This document shows, piece by piece, positions 28,706 through 37,406 of a DNA stretch of 64,000 nt. Every line of letters begins with the position of its first letter. Positions within the stretch are counted from its first letter, which is position 1. The notes under the pieces are model-generated. The model saw only the letters and a list, made by a program, of their open reading frames with translations, had not been told where the DNA came from and ran no database searches. Both the position numbers and the translations under genes were made by a program. This DNA is from Bacillus sp. CGMCC 1.16541 (lineage in GTDB: Bacteria; Bacillota; Bacilli; Bacillales; Bacillaceae_H). The stretch spans positions 1 to 64,000 of the forward strand of contig NZ_QFRU01000020.1 of assembly GCF_003184905.1 (NCBI RefSeq). Reading direction: 5' to 3'.

Positions 28706-28942
28706 TTAACACCATCCTAAATCACAATCTTCTACATACGGGGGTACGTTTTCCTCACAGTTAATTAATTTCAATATTTTATTGTCTTCATACGTGTAAC
28801 CTTCAATTAATTCATATTCTTTTCCGGATTCAGTTAACACAACTTTTCCAATGCATTCTGTGTAAAAATATAACTCGACACAATCTTCTTTAATTTTGGC
28901 ATGCACCCTTTCTGTCACATCCATAATATGAAACATGCTCAT
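28706..28942 (-). CDS. DUF2553 (YusG-like) family small protein
   Basis: A 78-residue protein: MDVTERVHAKIKEDCVELYF, then IGKVVLTESGKEYELIEGY, ending DCDLGWC. The pattern resembles DUF2553/YusG proteins of Bacillales; function unknown. It has a strong AGGGAGGGG ribosome site and is followed at once by cse60, so the two are probably one transcript. Three cysteines in the last 20 residues are notable. Confidence 0.6.
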   Translation of the reverse strand: MSMFHIMDVTERVHAKIKEDCVELYFYTECIGKVVLTESGKEYELIEGYTYEDNKILKLINCEENVPPYVEDCDLGWC

Positions 28943-29010
28943 ACGTATCCCCTCCCTTTATTTAAGAATATTCAGAAAAATCACATTCATGAACAACAGA
29001 TGAAATAAAA

Positions 29011-29043
29011 AGAAGCTTCAGCATGTATGTTACTGAAACTTCT
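29011..29043 (-). terminator. Intrinsic terminator of ytwF
   Basis: AGAAGCTTCAG pairs with CTGAAACTTCT, one mismatch that becomes G-U on the minus strand, where T residues follow. It starts 26 bases past the ytwF stop. Confidence 0.72.
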
Positions 29044-29068
29044 TCTACTAAATCATTATGAAGTTGCG

Positions 29069-29389
29069 TTATTTTTTAACAACGTCTCCTTGCCAATCTA
29101 ACATGCCACCAACCATGTTTCGCACTTTATATCCTTGATCTTGTAGGTAAAGACAGACATTTTCGCTGCGACGACCTGAACGACAAATAAAAATATATTC
29201 CTTCTCTTTATCAAAATAGTCCACATTCTCAGGGATATCACCCATTTTTATATGTTTCGCTTTTGCGATAATACCTTCTTCTACTTCTTCATCTTCACGT
29301 ACATCTACTAAGTAAAGATCTTCACCTTTTTCAATCTTCTCTTGAAGTTCGCCCGTTGTAATTGTTTTAACTTCTTCCACACTTATCAC
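29069..29389 (-). CDS. ytwF: Rhodanese-like protein YtwF
   Basis: A 106-residue single rhodanese domain. The active-site loop ICRSGRRSENV near residue 70 has the catalytic cysteine and a six-residue loop. LVDVREDEEVEEG near 27 and GGMLDWQG near 96 are the family edges. It probably transfers sulfane sulfur. The start MISVEEVKTI follows AGGAGTGATAAGT. Position near leuS matches B. subtilis ytwF. Confidence 0.88.
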   Translation of the reverse strand: MISVEEVKTITTGELQEKIEKGEDLYLVDVREDEEVEEGIIAKAKHIKMGDIPENVDYFDKEKEYIFICRSGRRSENVCLYLQDQGYKVRNMVGGMLDWQGDVVKK

Positions 29390-29499
29390 TCCTTTTCATA
29401 TCATTTTTTTATTTTATCAAATATAAAAGCAGTAAAGCTACTATCACGACATTTAACTCATCTAGACAGATTCAAAACAACCTTATCTCCTATGATATT

Positions 29500-29523
29500 G
29501 AGAAAAAAATGCGCTTTTTTCTC
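29500..29523. promoter_or_regulatory. Inverted repeat in the ytwF/regulator divergent gap
   Basis: GAGAAAAAA and TTTTTTCTC are exact complements around ATGCGC. The 290-base gap 29390-29678 contains no gene. The repeat could be an operator for the downstream RNPP-type regulator or a terminator-like structure. I cannot tell which. Confidence 0.4.
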
Positions 29524-29678
29524 TCTATATCCCATTGTTTTCCGACTAAAAAAAGAAACTTATAGTTCTATAACAATGAGTCTTTAGTCTCTTTTTTATT
29601 TTACAGAAAATATAGAAAATAAAAAGAAGAGCAGCAATAGTAATCATTTTTACTATATAAAGGAGTTTTTTTCTAACT

Positions 29679-30947
29679 ATGCACTTACTGAATGATAACT
29701 TTGAAGTCAATATTGGCACTCTTATCTCTATTACTCGTCAAGGAAAAGAGATGACACAAGAAGAACTTGCAAAAGGCATTTGCTCGATTCCTTACTTAAG
29801 CAAGTTAGAAAACAACCGCATCGAAGCAAATGATGAGATTATTGAATTATTGTTAGAGAGATTAGGCTATGATTATGGCCTAGTCATGAGTGAACAGCAA
29901 CTTCTTAATGACGAGGTGCTAAGATGGTACGAAGCAATGGTCGATCGACGTAATGAGACGGTTCAAAATTACGCTGAAGAATTAGAACTTAAAACGAAAA
30001 GCATCTATAATATGACGCTTTTGAATAACTATCGTCTCGCTCAATTTCGTTATTTTTTATATGAAGAAAAGTTTTCAGAGGCTAGACAACTCATCGAATA
30101 TTTCACAAGAATTAAAAAGAAATTAACCGTTGTTCAATCTTTATATTTTCATATGTTTTTAGGGTTGTATCATTGTTTACTAGGGGATTATGCACAAGGA
30201 TTAGACATGTTTAAAAAGGCGGAACAAATGAGTGAGAAAATTCGCTACAAAGAGCCTGAGCTCTCTTATAACTTAGCCTTAACTCATAGTCACTTACATC
30301 ATCCTTCTTTAGCCATCATTTATGGTTATGAAGCGTTAGAAATGTTAAACTCTGCATCCCTTTTTTTACGAAGTCTAGACTGCCAATTATTAATTGCGAT
30401 TAATTACAAACGCATTAAACAATTTTCACAAGCCAGACAACTCTTTCATAACATTTTATCAACTGCTAAAAAGCTAGACTTAAAGGACATGCAAGCTTTT
30501 TGCTATCATAACCTAGGAAATTTATATAGTGAGCAAAAGGATCACCAAAAAGCGACTACTCATTATGAAGAATCCTTATTCCTTAAAAAACAGTATTCTT
30601 TTTCCTATTTAAAAACCTCTTATTATTTAGCAAAAGAATTAGTGGCACAAAATGATAAAGAACAAGCACTAGAAATAATTCAACAGTCAATGAAACAACT
30701 AAACAATATGCCAGAACTAGAAATAAAGTTTCAGATTCTTGCTCTTGAAGTTGATCGCAATCATGCAGAGCTAGAAAACTATTTAGAAACTGTCGCCCTG
30801 CCATTTTTTGAAGCAAAAGAAGACCTGCACTACTTATTAATCTGTTACGAGCAATTGGCTAATATGCATTCTAACCGCTTTTCATATAAGAAAAGCAGTT
30901 ATTATTATAAACTTTGCAATGACATTAGAAGAAACTTAACAAATTAG
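29679..30947 (+). CDS. RNPP-family (NprR/PlcR-like) transcriptional regulator
   Basis: A 422-residue protein with an N-terminal Xre-type helix-turn-helix (ITRQGKEMTQEELAKGICSI, then SYLSKLENNR-like YLSKLENNRIEAND). The remaining 340 residues are tandem TPR repeats, e.g. SEARQLIEYFTRI, QARQLFHNILSTA, KATTHYEESLFLKKQ. Size and layout match RNPP quorum-sensing regulators (Rap, NprR, PlcR, PrgX), which bind short imported peptides in the TPR groove. A small exported-peptide gene follows 11 bases later in the same direction, the standard NprR-NprX arrangement. The ribosome site is AAAGGAG with the start at ATG 29679. Targets are unknown. Confidence 0.88.
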   Translation: MHLLNDNFEVNIGTLISITRQGKEMTQEELAKGICSIPYLSKLENNRIEANDEIIELLLERLGYDYGLVMSEQQLLNDEVLRWYEAMVDRRNETVQNYAEELELKTKSIYNMTLLNNYRLAQFRYFLYEEKFSEARQLIEYFTRIKKKLTVVQSLYFHMFLGLYHCLLGDYAQGLDMFKKAEQMSEKIRYKEPELSYNLALTHSHLHHPSLAIIYGYEALEMLNSASLFLRSLDCQLLIAINYKRIKQFSQARQLFHNILSTAKKLDLKDMQAFCYHNLGNLYSEQKDHQKATTHYEESLFLKKQYSFSYLKTSYYLAKELVAQNDKEQALEIIQQSMKQLNNMPELEIKFQILALEVDRNHAELENYLETVALPFFEAKEDLHYLLICYEQLANMHSNRFSYKKSSYYYKLCNDIRRNLTN

Positions 30948-30958
30948 GAGGAATTGTT

Positions 30959-31118
30959 ATGAAAAAGTATATTCTTGGCTTTTTTACATTCACACTAGGT
31001 TTCACGTTCACTTCTTGCTGCTTCATTTTTACATTCTACATCTGATGAAGATCATCCTCGCTATCACAATATTATTGATGTAGCATCGGACGAAGACCAC
31101 CCATATTATCATCGTTAA
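30959..31118 (+). pseudogene. Frameshifted prepropeptide (pheromone) of the RNPP regulator
   Basis: The ribosome site AGGAGGAATT precedes ATG 30959. The first frame reads MKKYILGFFTFTLGFTF, a signal peptide, and stops at TGA 31043-31045 after 28 residues. One frame over, from about 31010, the sequence reads LLAASFLHSTSDEDHPRYHN and then IIDVASDEDHPYYHR, ending at TAA 31116-31118. The 160-base span is one base too long; removing one base near 31000-31040 gives a 52-residue exported propeptide. It carries two copies of SDEDHP(R/Y)YH. Either the gene is broken, or the base call is wrong, or frameshifting occurs. Confidence 0.6.
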
Positions 31119-31121
31119 TGT

Positions 31122-31169
31122 AAAAAGTGGCTAGATAAAGCGCATTACCACTCTATCTAGCCACTTTTT
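31122..31169. terminator. Bidirectional terminator between pheromone gene and leuS
   Basis: Sixteen-base perfect arms AAAAAGTGGCTAGATA and TATCTAGCCACTTTTT (31122-31137 and 31154-31169) enclose a 16-base loop. T-runs lie on both strands. Confidence 0.9.
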
Positions 31170-31175
31170 TAGCTA

Positions 31176-33590
31176 TTAATTTGCTACAATGTTTACTAAC
31201 TTACCAGGTACCGCAATTACTTTTCGAACTGTTTTACCTTCGATATACTCTTGAACGTTTCCATCTGCCATCGCCATTTCCTGTAGTTGTTCTCTAGAAG
31301 CTTCAGTTGGTACGCTTAGTTTTGCACGTACTTTACCGTTAATTTGAACAACAATCTCTACTTCATCATCTACTAATTTGGCTTCATCAAAAGCTGGCCA
31401 TGCTTCATATGAAATTGTTTCAGAATGACCTAACTTCTCCCACAGTTCCTCTGAAATATGAGGACAAATTGGCGCTAATAATTTCACAAAACCTTCTACG
31501 TATTCTTTAGGAAGAACCTCTGCTTTATAAGCATCATTAATAAATACCATTAATTGAGAAATGCCTGTATTAAAACGAAGCCCTTCATAATCTTCTGTCA
31601 CTTTTTTAACCGTTTGGTGATAAACACGCTCTAACGTTGTATCTGTAGAGTCTTGAACTTTGCTACTTAGCGCACCATTATCTTCTACAAGTAAACGCCA
31701 TACACGATCTAGGAAACGACGTGAACCATCTAATCCTTTTTCTGACCATGCAATTGATGCATCAAGTGGTCCCATAAACATTTCATACAGACGTAACGTA
31801 TCTGCACCATGTGTCTCTACGATTTCATCTGGATTCACAACATTTCCTTTTGATTTACTCATTTTTTCGTTGTTTTCACCTAAAATCATTCCTTGGTTAA
31901 ATAACTTTTGGAATGGCTCTTTCGTTGGGACTACACCGATATCGTATAAGAATTTGTGCCAGAAGCGTGCATATAGTAAATGAAGAACGGCATGCTCTGC
32001 TCCCCCGATGTAAATATCTACAGGCAACCACTCATTTAGCTTTTCTGGCGCTGCTAAATACTCATCATTTTTCGGATCAATATAGCGTAAATAATACCAG
32101 CAGCTTCCTGCCCATTGTGGCATTGTATTCGTTTCACGACGCCCTTTTTTACCTGTTTCAGGATCTACAACATTAACCCAGCCTTCAATATTCGCTAGTG
32201 GAGACTCCCCTGTACCAGAAGGTTTGATTTCTTTTGTTTTCGGTAACGTCAGTGGTAGCTGTTCTTCAGGTACAGCAGTCATTGTTCCATCTTCCCAATG
32301 AATAATTGGAATTGGCTCACCCCAATAACGTTGACGACTAAATAACCAATCGCGCAGACGATATGTGACTTGCTTTTCACCTTTGTTGTGTTCAACAAGC
32401 CAGTCAATTGCTTTTGCAATTCCATCCTCTTTGTTTAATCCATTTAAAAAGTCTGAGTTAACGTGCTCGCCGTCTCCTGTGTATGGTTCTTTCTTAACAT
32501 CTCCACCTGCTACTACTTCTTTAATCGGTAGATCAAACTCTTTTGCAAATTCAAAATCACGCTCATCGTGCGCTGGAACAGCCATAATTGCACCTGTACC
32601 GTAGCTAACAAGTACGTAATCTGCGATCCAAATTGGCATCTTTTCACCATTAATTGGATTAATTGCATAAGCACCTGTAAAGACACCTGTTTTTTCTTTC
32701 GCTAAATCTGTACGCTCAAGATCACTTTTCATTTTTACATTTTCTAAATACGTTTGAACCGCTTCTTTTTGATCAGCTGTTGTAATCTTTTCAACAAGCT
32801 CATGCTCTGGTGCTAAAACAGCGTAAGTGGCTCCAAATAACGTATCTGGACGTGTTGTAAACACTGTAAATGTTTCGTCATATCCGTCAATATCAAAATG
32901 AACATGTGCACCTTCTGAACGGCCAATCCAGTTACGTTGCATATCTTTGATGCTCTCTGGCCAATCTAATTCTTCTAAATCTTCAAGTAAACGGTCTGCA
33001 TAAGCAGTGATTCTAAGCATCCATTGCTTCATTGGACGACGCTCTACTGGGTGACCGCCACGCTCACTTTTCCCATCAATGACTTCTTCGTTCGCTAGCA
33101 CTGTTCCTAATGCTGGACACCAGTTTACCGCTACTTCGTCAATGTACGCTAACCCTTTTTCATATAATTTTAAGAAAATCCATTGTGTCCATTTATAATA
33201 ATCCGGATCTGTTGTATTGACTTCCCTATCCCAATCGTATGAAAATCCTAGTGCTTTAATTTGGCGGCGAAAGTTATTAATATTTTGCTCTGTAAATTCT
33301 GCTGGGTCATTTCCAGTATCTAACGCATATTGTTCTGCCGGTAAACCAAAGGCATCCCATCCCATTGGATGTAACACATTAAAGTCTTGCATACGCTTCA
33401 TACGAGATAAAATATCCGTCGCTGTATACCCTTCTGGATGCCCTACATGAAGCCCTGCACCTGATGGGTATGGAAACATATCTAATGCGTAAAACTTACG
33501 TTTACCTTTGTCCTCTGTTGTTTTGAATGTTTTATTTGTTTCCCATTGCTCTTGCCATTTCTTTTCAATCTGTTGGTGATTAAAAGCCAT
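31176..33590 (-). CDS. leuS: Leucyl-tRNA synthetase
   Basis: An 804-residue class I synthetase. The HIGH-type motif is [12 protein letters not shown] near residue 43, and KMSKS is [13 protein letters not shown] near 575. The CP1 editing insertion spans about 220-410, with [12 protein letters not shown] and ALAPEHE-like [11 protein letters not shown]. The anticodon-binding and C-terminal domains end [11 protein letters not shown]. The ATG at 33590 ([11 protein letters not shown]) follows AGGAGGATTATC; five upstream residues in frame are not used. A leucine T-box leader controls it. Confidence 0.97.
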   Translation of the reverse strand: MAFNHQQIEKKWQEQWETNKTFKTTEDKGKRKFYALDMFPYPSGAGLHVGHPEGYTATDILSRMKRMQDFNVLHPMGWDAFGLPAEQYALDTGNDPAEFTEQNINNFRRQIKALGFSYDWDREVNTTDPDYYKWTQWIFLKLYEKGLAYIDEVAVNWCPALGTVLANEEVIDGKSERGGHPVERRPMKQWMLRITAYADRLLEDLEELDWPESIKDMQRNWIGRSEGAHVHFDIDGYDETFTVFTTRPDTLFGATYAVLAPEHELVEKITTADQKEAVQTYLENVKMKSDLERTDLAKEKTGVFTGAYAINPINGEKMPIWIADYVLVSYGTGAIMAVPAHDERDFEFAKEFDLPIKEVVAGGDVKKEPYTGDGEHVNSDFLNGLNKEDGIAKAIDWLVEHNKGEKQVTYRLRDWLFSRQRYWGEPIPIIHWEDGTMTAVPEEQLPLTLPKTKEIKPSGTGESPLANIEGWVNVVDPETGKKGRRETNTMPQWAGSCWYYLRYIDPKNDEYLAAPEKLNEWLPVDIYIGGAEHAVLHLLYARFWHKFLYDIGVVPTKEPFQKLFNQGMILGENNEKMSKSKGNVVNPDEIVETHGADTLRLYEMFMGPLDASIAWSEKGLDGSRRFLDRVWRLLVEDNGALSSKVQDSTDTTLERVYHQTVKKVTEDYEGLRFNTGISQLMVFINDAYKAEVLPKEYVEGFVKLLAPICPHISEELWEKLGHSETISYEAWPAFDEAKLVDDEVEIVVQINGKVRAKLSVPTEASREQLQEMAMADGNVQEYIEGKTVRKVIAVPGKLVNIVAN

Positions 33591-33660
33591 GATAATCCTC
33601 CTCATAGTTATAAATAAGTCAGTTTCTGCAGTTATAAACAGTCACCTTCACTTTTAGTGC

Positions 33661-33905
33661 AAATAAAAAACCTCTCATCCCTAAAAAAGGGACGAGAGGT
33701 TGAATTAACTTCCCGCGGTACCACCCACATTAGCACACCATGGTGCTCACTCAAACTCCTTAACGCGGATGGACGGCAAATGCTACTAAAACACTTGTTC
33801 ACACTTGCAACTCAAAAGGCGAGTTCATGAACGCACGTTTGTTGACTCACACCAACCGTCAACTCTCTTTGCTCGTTTCGCTCACTACTATTCCTTATCA
33901 TTGTT
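33661..33905 (-). promoter_or_regulatory. T-box leader of leuS (leucine tRNA sensing)
   Basis: On the minus strand the T-box core GGGTGGTACCGCGG is at 33713-33726. A terminator AACCTCTCGTCCC...GGGATGAGAGGTT with a T-run follows at about 33668-33701. Upstream stem-loop I includes GAACTCGCC; a CTC leucine codon there is the likely specifier. Uncharged leucyl-tRNA would favour antitermination. The 5' boundary is approximate. Confidence 0.9.
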
Positions 33906-34114
33906 GTTAGAATGTATGTAGATTCCTATATGTATTGTAAATAATATGTTACCAATCTGCAAGTTGTTACGGCTATTTTATTTACACTATTTTCAGTATT
34001 TCTTTTCCAATTTTGTTTTATACCAAAAAACACGACCATACGCATTCATTTTAACCATTCACTATCGACCAACGATGTTGTAAGTGTATACGTATTGGAT
34101 GATGGAGTAAGTAC

Positions 34115-34221
34115 GTTTATATGCAACACCCCTTGCCCGCCTTTTTGTTGAGTTTAATGCATTGGGCGAGCAAAGGATGTTCGAGATTAAATCAAAATAC
34201 AGAGTCTTTTATCCCTTTTGA
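34115..34221. repeat. Two-hairpin intergenic element, copy C
   Basis: Hairpin 1 has 17-base arms at 34125-34141 and 34165-34181, AACACCCCTTGCCCGCC and GGCGAGCAAAGGATGTT. The three differences from perfect pairing become G-U pairs only in minus-strand RNA. A second stem (TCAAAA/TTTTGA or AGTC/GACT) lies at 34192-34224. The 34222-34233 gap to the GntP gene is short. The stretch 33906-34114 holds nothing else I can support. Confidence 0.72.
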
Positions 34222-34233
34222 CTTCACTCAATA

Positions 34234-35556
34234 TTAAATCCCTAATCCAAACGAGAATAAAACAATCGCAAGTACCAATCCAATGAGTGGTACAATAACC
34301 GTCATCGCTGCCATAGGTAAATATGCAGCTTTATGGGTGTCTCCACAAATAGCTGTAATGGTTGTTACGACGTAACCATTGTGAGGAAGTGAATCTAATA
34401 CTCCTGATGAAATAGCTACAACACGATGAAGTGCTTCAGGATTCACTCCTGCATCAATATAGTGTGGAGCTAAAATTGGCAATGCAATTGCCTGACCACC
34501 AGAAGCTGATCCTGTCATACCAGCGATCACACTAACAGCAATTGCCCCACCAATTAATGGACTTCCAGGAATGTTTGTCATCGCATCAACTGCTACAGCG
34601 AATGCTGGTACTGCTTTTGCAACTCCCCCAAACCCGACAACTGCAGCTGTATTACCAATCGCAATAAGCGCTCCAAGTGTTCCTTCAGAGATGGCATTCC
34701 AAAAATTTTTAAAATATTTACGATTTAATAAGTAAGTGGCAATAATCCCCCCTGATAATGCAACAATAAGTGCTGATTGCTTTAACGAGTCATGGAAAAC
34801 AAATGAAATAATTAATACGACAAGTAAAGGAATTAAGCTTAGTAACGGATTTGGCAAACTTCCTCCCTCTACAGTAGTAGGATCATTTTTACGTCCTACG
34901 AATTTCTCACCATTGCTAACTGCTTTGCCAATTAAACGCTTTAACCACCAATATCCAAATACCGCCATTAACACGCCAACAATTAAACTAACTTCCCAGC
35001 CTGCATAAGGAGTTGTTCCAAGGTATTCAATGGGAATCCAGTTTTGGATTTCTGGTGATCCCGCTGATGTCATTGTAAATGTAACAGAACCAAATCCTAA
35101 AGCAGCAGGAATAAAGCGACGTGGCAAATCTGCTTGCCTAAACAAACTAACTGCCATTGGATAAACCGAAAATGCAACCACAAATAAACTTACACCACCA
35201 TACGTTAAAATAGCACACGCTAGGACAATCGCAAGCACGGCACGTTTCATACCTAGTTTATCTACTATCCACTTTGATACACTATCGGCTGCACCACTAT
35301 CTTCCATTACTTTCCCAAATATAGCACCTAATAGAAACATTAAGTACCAAGATGCCACAAATCCCGTGAATCCAGACATGTAGTTACCTACAAAATTAGC
35401 TTCACCTTCTCCTACTAACTGAGGAAAGAGTGGCAAACCACTGAAAAGCGCTACAAACAATGCACACAGTGGACCTGCGATTAACAAATTCATGCCACGC
35501 ATTGTCAATACAATGAGTAAAACTAATCCCCCAATTAAACCAATCATACTTAGCAC
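34234..35556 (-). CDS. GntP family permease
   Basis: A 440-residue transporter with about 12-14 membrane segments. GntP/gluconate-permease landmarks are GLFLGAIFGKVMEDSGAADS-type MFLLGAIFGKVMEDSG near residue 75, TSAGSPEIQNWIP near 160, and GMTGSASGGQAIALP near 345, then SSGVLDSLPHNGYVVT near 380. Substrates in the family are gluconate, hydroxy acids or citrate-like anions; this one is undetermined. A cre-like site lies 48 bases before its start, so carbon catabolite control is likely. The start overlaps no ribosome-site ambiguity: GGAGTGATGAGTG precedes ATG. Confidence 0.87.
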   Translation of the reverse strand: MLSMIGLIGGLVLLIVLTMRGMNLLIAGPLCALFVALFSGLPLFPQLVGEGEANFVGNYMSGFTGFVASWYLMFLLGAIFGKVMEDSGAADSVSKWIVDKLGMKRAVLAIVLACAILTYGGVSLFVVAFSVYPMAVSLFRQADLPRRFIPAALGFGSVTFTMTSAGSPEIQNWIPIEYLGTTPYAGWEVSLIVGVLMAVFGYWWLKRLIGKAVSNGEKFVGRKNDPTTVEGGSLPNPLLSLIPLLVVLIISFVFHDSLKQSALIVALSGGIIATYLLNRKYFKNFWNAISEGTLGALIAIGNTAAVVGFGGVAKAVPAFAVAVDAMTNIPGSPLIGGAIAVSVIAGMTGSASGGQAIALPILAPHYIDAGVNPEALHRVVAISSGVLDSLPHNGYVVTTITAICGDTHKAAYLPMAAMTVIVPLIGLVLAIVLFSFGLGI

Positions 35557-35603
35557 TCACTCATCACTCCTATTCATAATTTTTTAATCTAAACACACAA
35601 AAA

Positions 35604-35617
35604 AGAAAGCGGTTTCA
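35604..35617 (-). promoter_or_regulatory. cre-like CcpA site before the GntP permease
   Basis: The minus strand reads TGAAACCGCTTTCT, matching TGWAANCGNTNWCA at all but the last position. It is 48 bases upstream of the permease start, where CcpA binding would repress initiation or elongation. Confidence 0.6.
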
Positions 35618-35722
35618 ATTATCGTAATAGCGTCTTTCTCTTAGGTGCTTGTCACCGTCTATATTATAGTATTAAGATTAGAGTCCGTAAATTCTAAATT
35701 TTTAGTTTTATTATCCAGTAAT

Positions 35723-35781
35723 AAAAAAGCCTCATGTATCTTATCTAATGCTGTCATTAAACAAAACACAGAGACTTTTTT
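35723..35781 (-). terminator. Probable terminator of yttB
   Basis: AAAAAAGCCTC pairs with GAGACTTTTTT (one G-U on the minus strand) across a 37-base loop, with T-runs. It starts 12 bases past the yttB stop. The loop is long, so strength is uncertain. Confidence 0.5.
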
Positions 35782-35792
35782 ATCATTCTCAT

Positions 35793-36992
35793 TTACGTTG
35801 AGATTGGCTTTGCAACCATTTCCTCTTGATATACTCGTTTTAATTTCTTATCGTAAATCCACGTTGGGATGAGTGAAAGTAATAACACAAACATAAGAAC
35901 GTAAAATAACGTTGTAATGTTAGAGAAATCAACAAATAATCCCCCTATAAGAGGTCCTAACATCCTTCCACCTGTTGCAGTACTGTTTACAACCCCTTGA
36001 TAAAACCCTTCTTTTCCTTTTGGTGCTAATTGACTTGCAACCGTTGGAACGGCTGGCCAAACAAACATTTCACCGATTGTAAGAATAACCATTGCTAATA
36101 CAAAATGAGTAAATGTTGTCGCCACAGATACAATACCGAATGAAAGAATAAAGATAGCTGTACCAATCAGAATCTGCACCTTCAACGTTTTGGCAAAGAA
36201 TTTTACAACTGGTAAAATAAATGGCTGACCTACAACAATTAACACACCATTAATTGTCCACAACATACTATATTGTTTTAGTGAAATCTCAAGATCTCGA
36301 GTATGAGCCGCAATAGTAGATTGCCATTGTACATACGCCATCCAACATAATAAATAACCTACACATAGCATAAGTAATGCAGCAAATCTCGCTTTATCAT
36401 TCACCAGTTTTGCTTCATTTAATACACTTGTTTGTTTTGTGTGAGTGGTGGCAATATGGCGATATGAAATAAATGCAATGCTAAAGAAAATGACATACAT
36501 AAGTGCATTCGCAATAAAAATATACGTAAATGAATAAGAAGCCACTAAACCACCAAGAGCAGCCCCAATGGCAACTCCTGCATTTTGCGCCACGTACATA
36601 GCGTTAAATGCCTTACGACCACCTTCTGGCCATACTGTTCCCGCCATCGCGTACATAGCAGGAAACACCATACCGGAACCGAATCCAACAACAATAAGCA
36701 AGATGACATACGTTGGCCATCCATGAAAAAATACTAATCCAATTAAAGCAATTAATGTAATTGAAATGCCAATAACAATTGATTTATATCCTCCAATTTT
36801 GTCAAAAAGCGTCCCACCAATTAAATTTCCAACAACGCTTGCTCCTGCATTTAACATTAATACAAATCCAGCTACAGATAAAGACTTCCCTAGATGTTCA
36901 TGTATGTAGATTGTATTTAGCGGCCAAAGAAACGAAGCACCCGTTACATTGATGAGCATCCCAATTACTAAAAGCCATAAAGCTTTTGGCAT
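35793..36992 (-). CDS. yttB: MFS transporter YttB
   Basis: A 399-residue, 12-segment major facilitator of the drug-efflux type. It begins MPKALWLLVIGMLINVTGAS. The loop 2-3 signature is GGTLFDKIGGYK near residue 59, and GSGMVFPAMYAMAG is near 103. The cytosolic midpoint loop (ATTHTKQTSVLNEA) is typical. It resembles B. subtilis YttB, also in the leuS region; substrate unknown. The start has an AAGGAGAGAG ribosome site. A 150-base structured leader precedes it, suggesting attenuation. Confidence 0.82.
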   Translation of the reverse strand: MPKALWLLVIGMLINVTGASFLWPLNTIYIHEHLGKSLSVAGFVLMLNAGASVVGNLIGGTLFDKIGGYKSIVIGISITLIALIGLVFFHGWPTYVILLIVVGFGSGMVFPAMYAMAGTVWPEGGRKAFNAMYVAQNAGVAIGAALGGLVASYSFTYIFIANALMYVIFFSIAFISYRHIATTHTKQTSVLNEAKLVNDKARFAALLMLCVGYLLCWMAYVQWQSTIAAHTRDLEISLKQYSMLWTINGVLIVVGQPFILPVVKFFAKTLKVQILIGTAIFILSFGIVSVATTFTHFVLAMVILTIGEMFVWPAVPTVASQLAPKGKEGFYQGVVNSTATGGRMLGPLIGGLFVDFSNITTLFYVLMFVLLLSLIPTWIYDKKLKRVYQEEMVAKPIST

Positions 36993-37027
36993 ATATGCTC
37001 TCTCCTTCTTTAACTAATTCCATTCAA

Positions 37028-37093
37028 ATAGGCAGTACACTTCTCATTTGTTACTACATCACCCTAAATCTAAAATGAGAAACAACTGCCTAT
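37028..37093 (-). promoter_or_regulatory. Structured leader hairpin before yttB
   Basis: Outer arms ATAGGCAGT/ACTGCCTAT (37028-37036 and 37085-37093) and inner arms TTCTCATTT/AAATGAGAA (37041-37049 and 37073-37081) are both perfect. The 3' arm of the minus-strand hairpin ends 36 bases before the yttB start. A possible 12-codon leader (MYRQLFLILDLG) runs through the 5' arm but lacks a ribosome site. The rest of 36993-37340 is promoter and leader. Confidence 0.55.
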
Positions 37094-37148
37094 ACATATT
37101 TCATTTATTTAGATTGAAATAACCATTTTATTTCGAAAACCAAAATAA

Positions 37149-37177
37149 ATTGTAGTCCTTTGTTATACTTTTCGCAA
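37149..37177 (-). promoter_or_regulatory. Candidate sigma-A promoter of yttB
   Basis: The minus strand shows TTGCGA, 17 bases, TACAAT. Transcription from about 37142 would give a leader of roughly 150 bases that includes the hairpin at 37028-37093. Confidence 0.5.
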
Positions 37178-37344
37178 CCCATTTTCGTAAAAAGATTATT
37201 AAAAAAACAATGCAAATTCTCTTAATTTTCAACATGTAAAATAGAGTGTTCATATGTATGCAACTAAATAATAGCAATCGCTTCACTAATGATACTCTTA
37301 TTGAAAAAACATACTACTGAATCGTATTTTTAAACACCTTAACA

Positions 37345-37403
37345 AAAAAGATGCCCGTCTTGCTACAACATCAAAAAGTGCGTAGCAAGACGGACATCTT
37401 TTT
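37345..37403 (-). terminator. Strong terminator after the 53-residue gene
   Basis: Arms of about 22 bases (AAAAAGATG plus CCGTCTTGCTAC and complement) with one G-U on the minus strand enclose a short loop. T-runs flank it. It starts 4 bases past the small-gene stop. Confidence 0.85.
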
Positions 37404-37406
37404 CTT

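Noticed and set aside
36993-37148. Known drug-attenuator leader upstream of yttB
   Set aside because: The hairpin is clear, but the candidate leader peptide lacks a ribosome site and I recognise no named attenuator, so I report it only as a finding.
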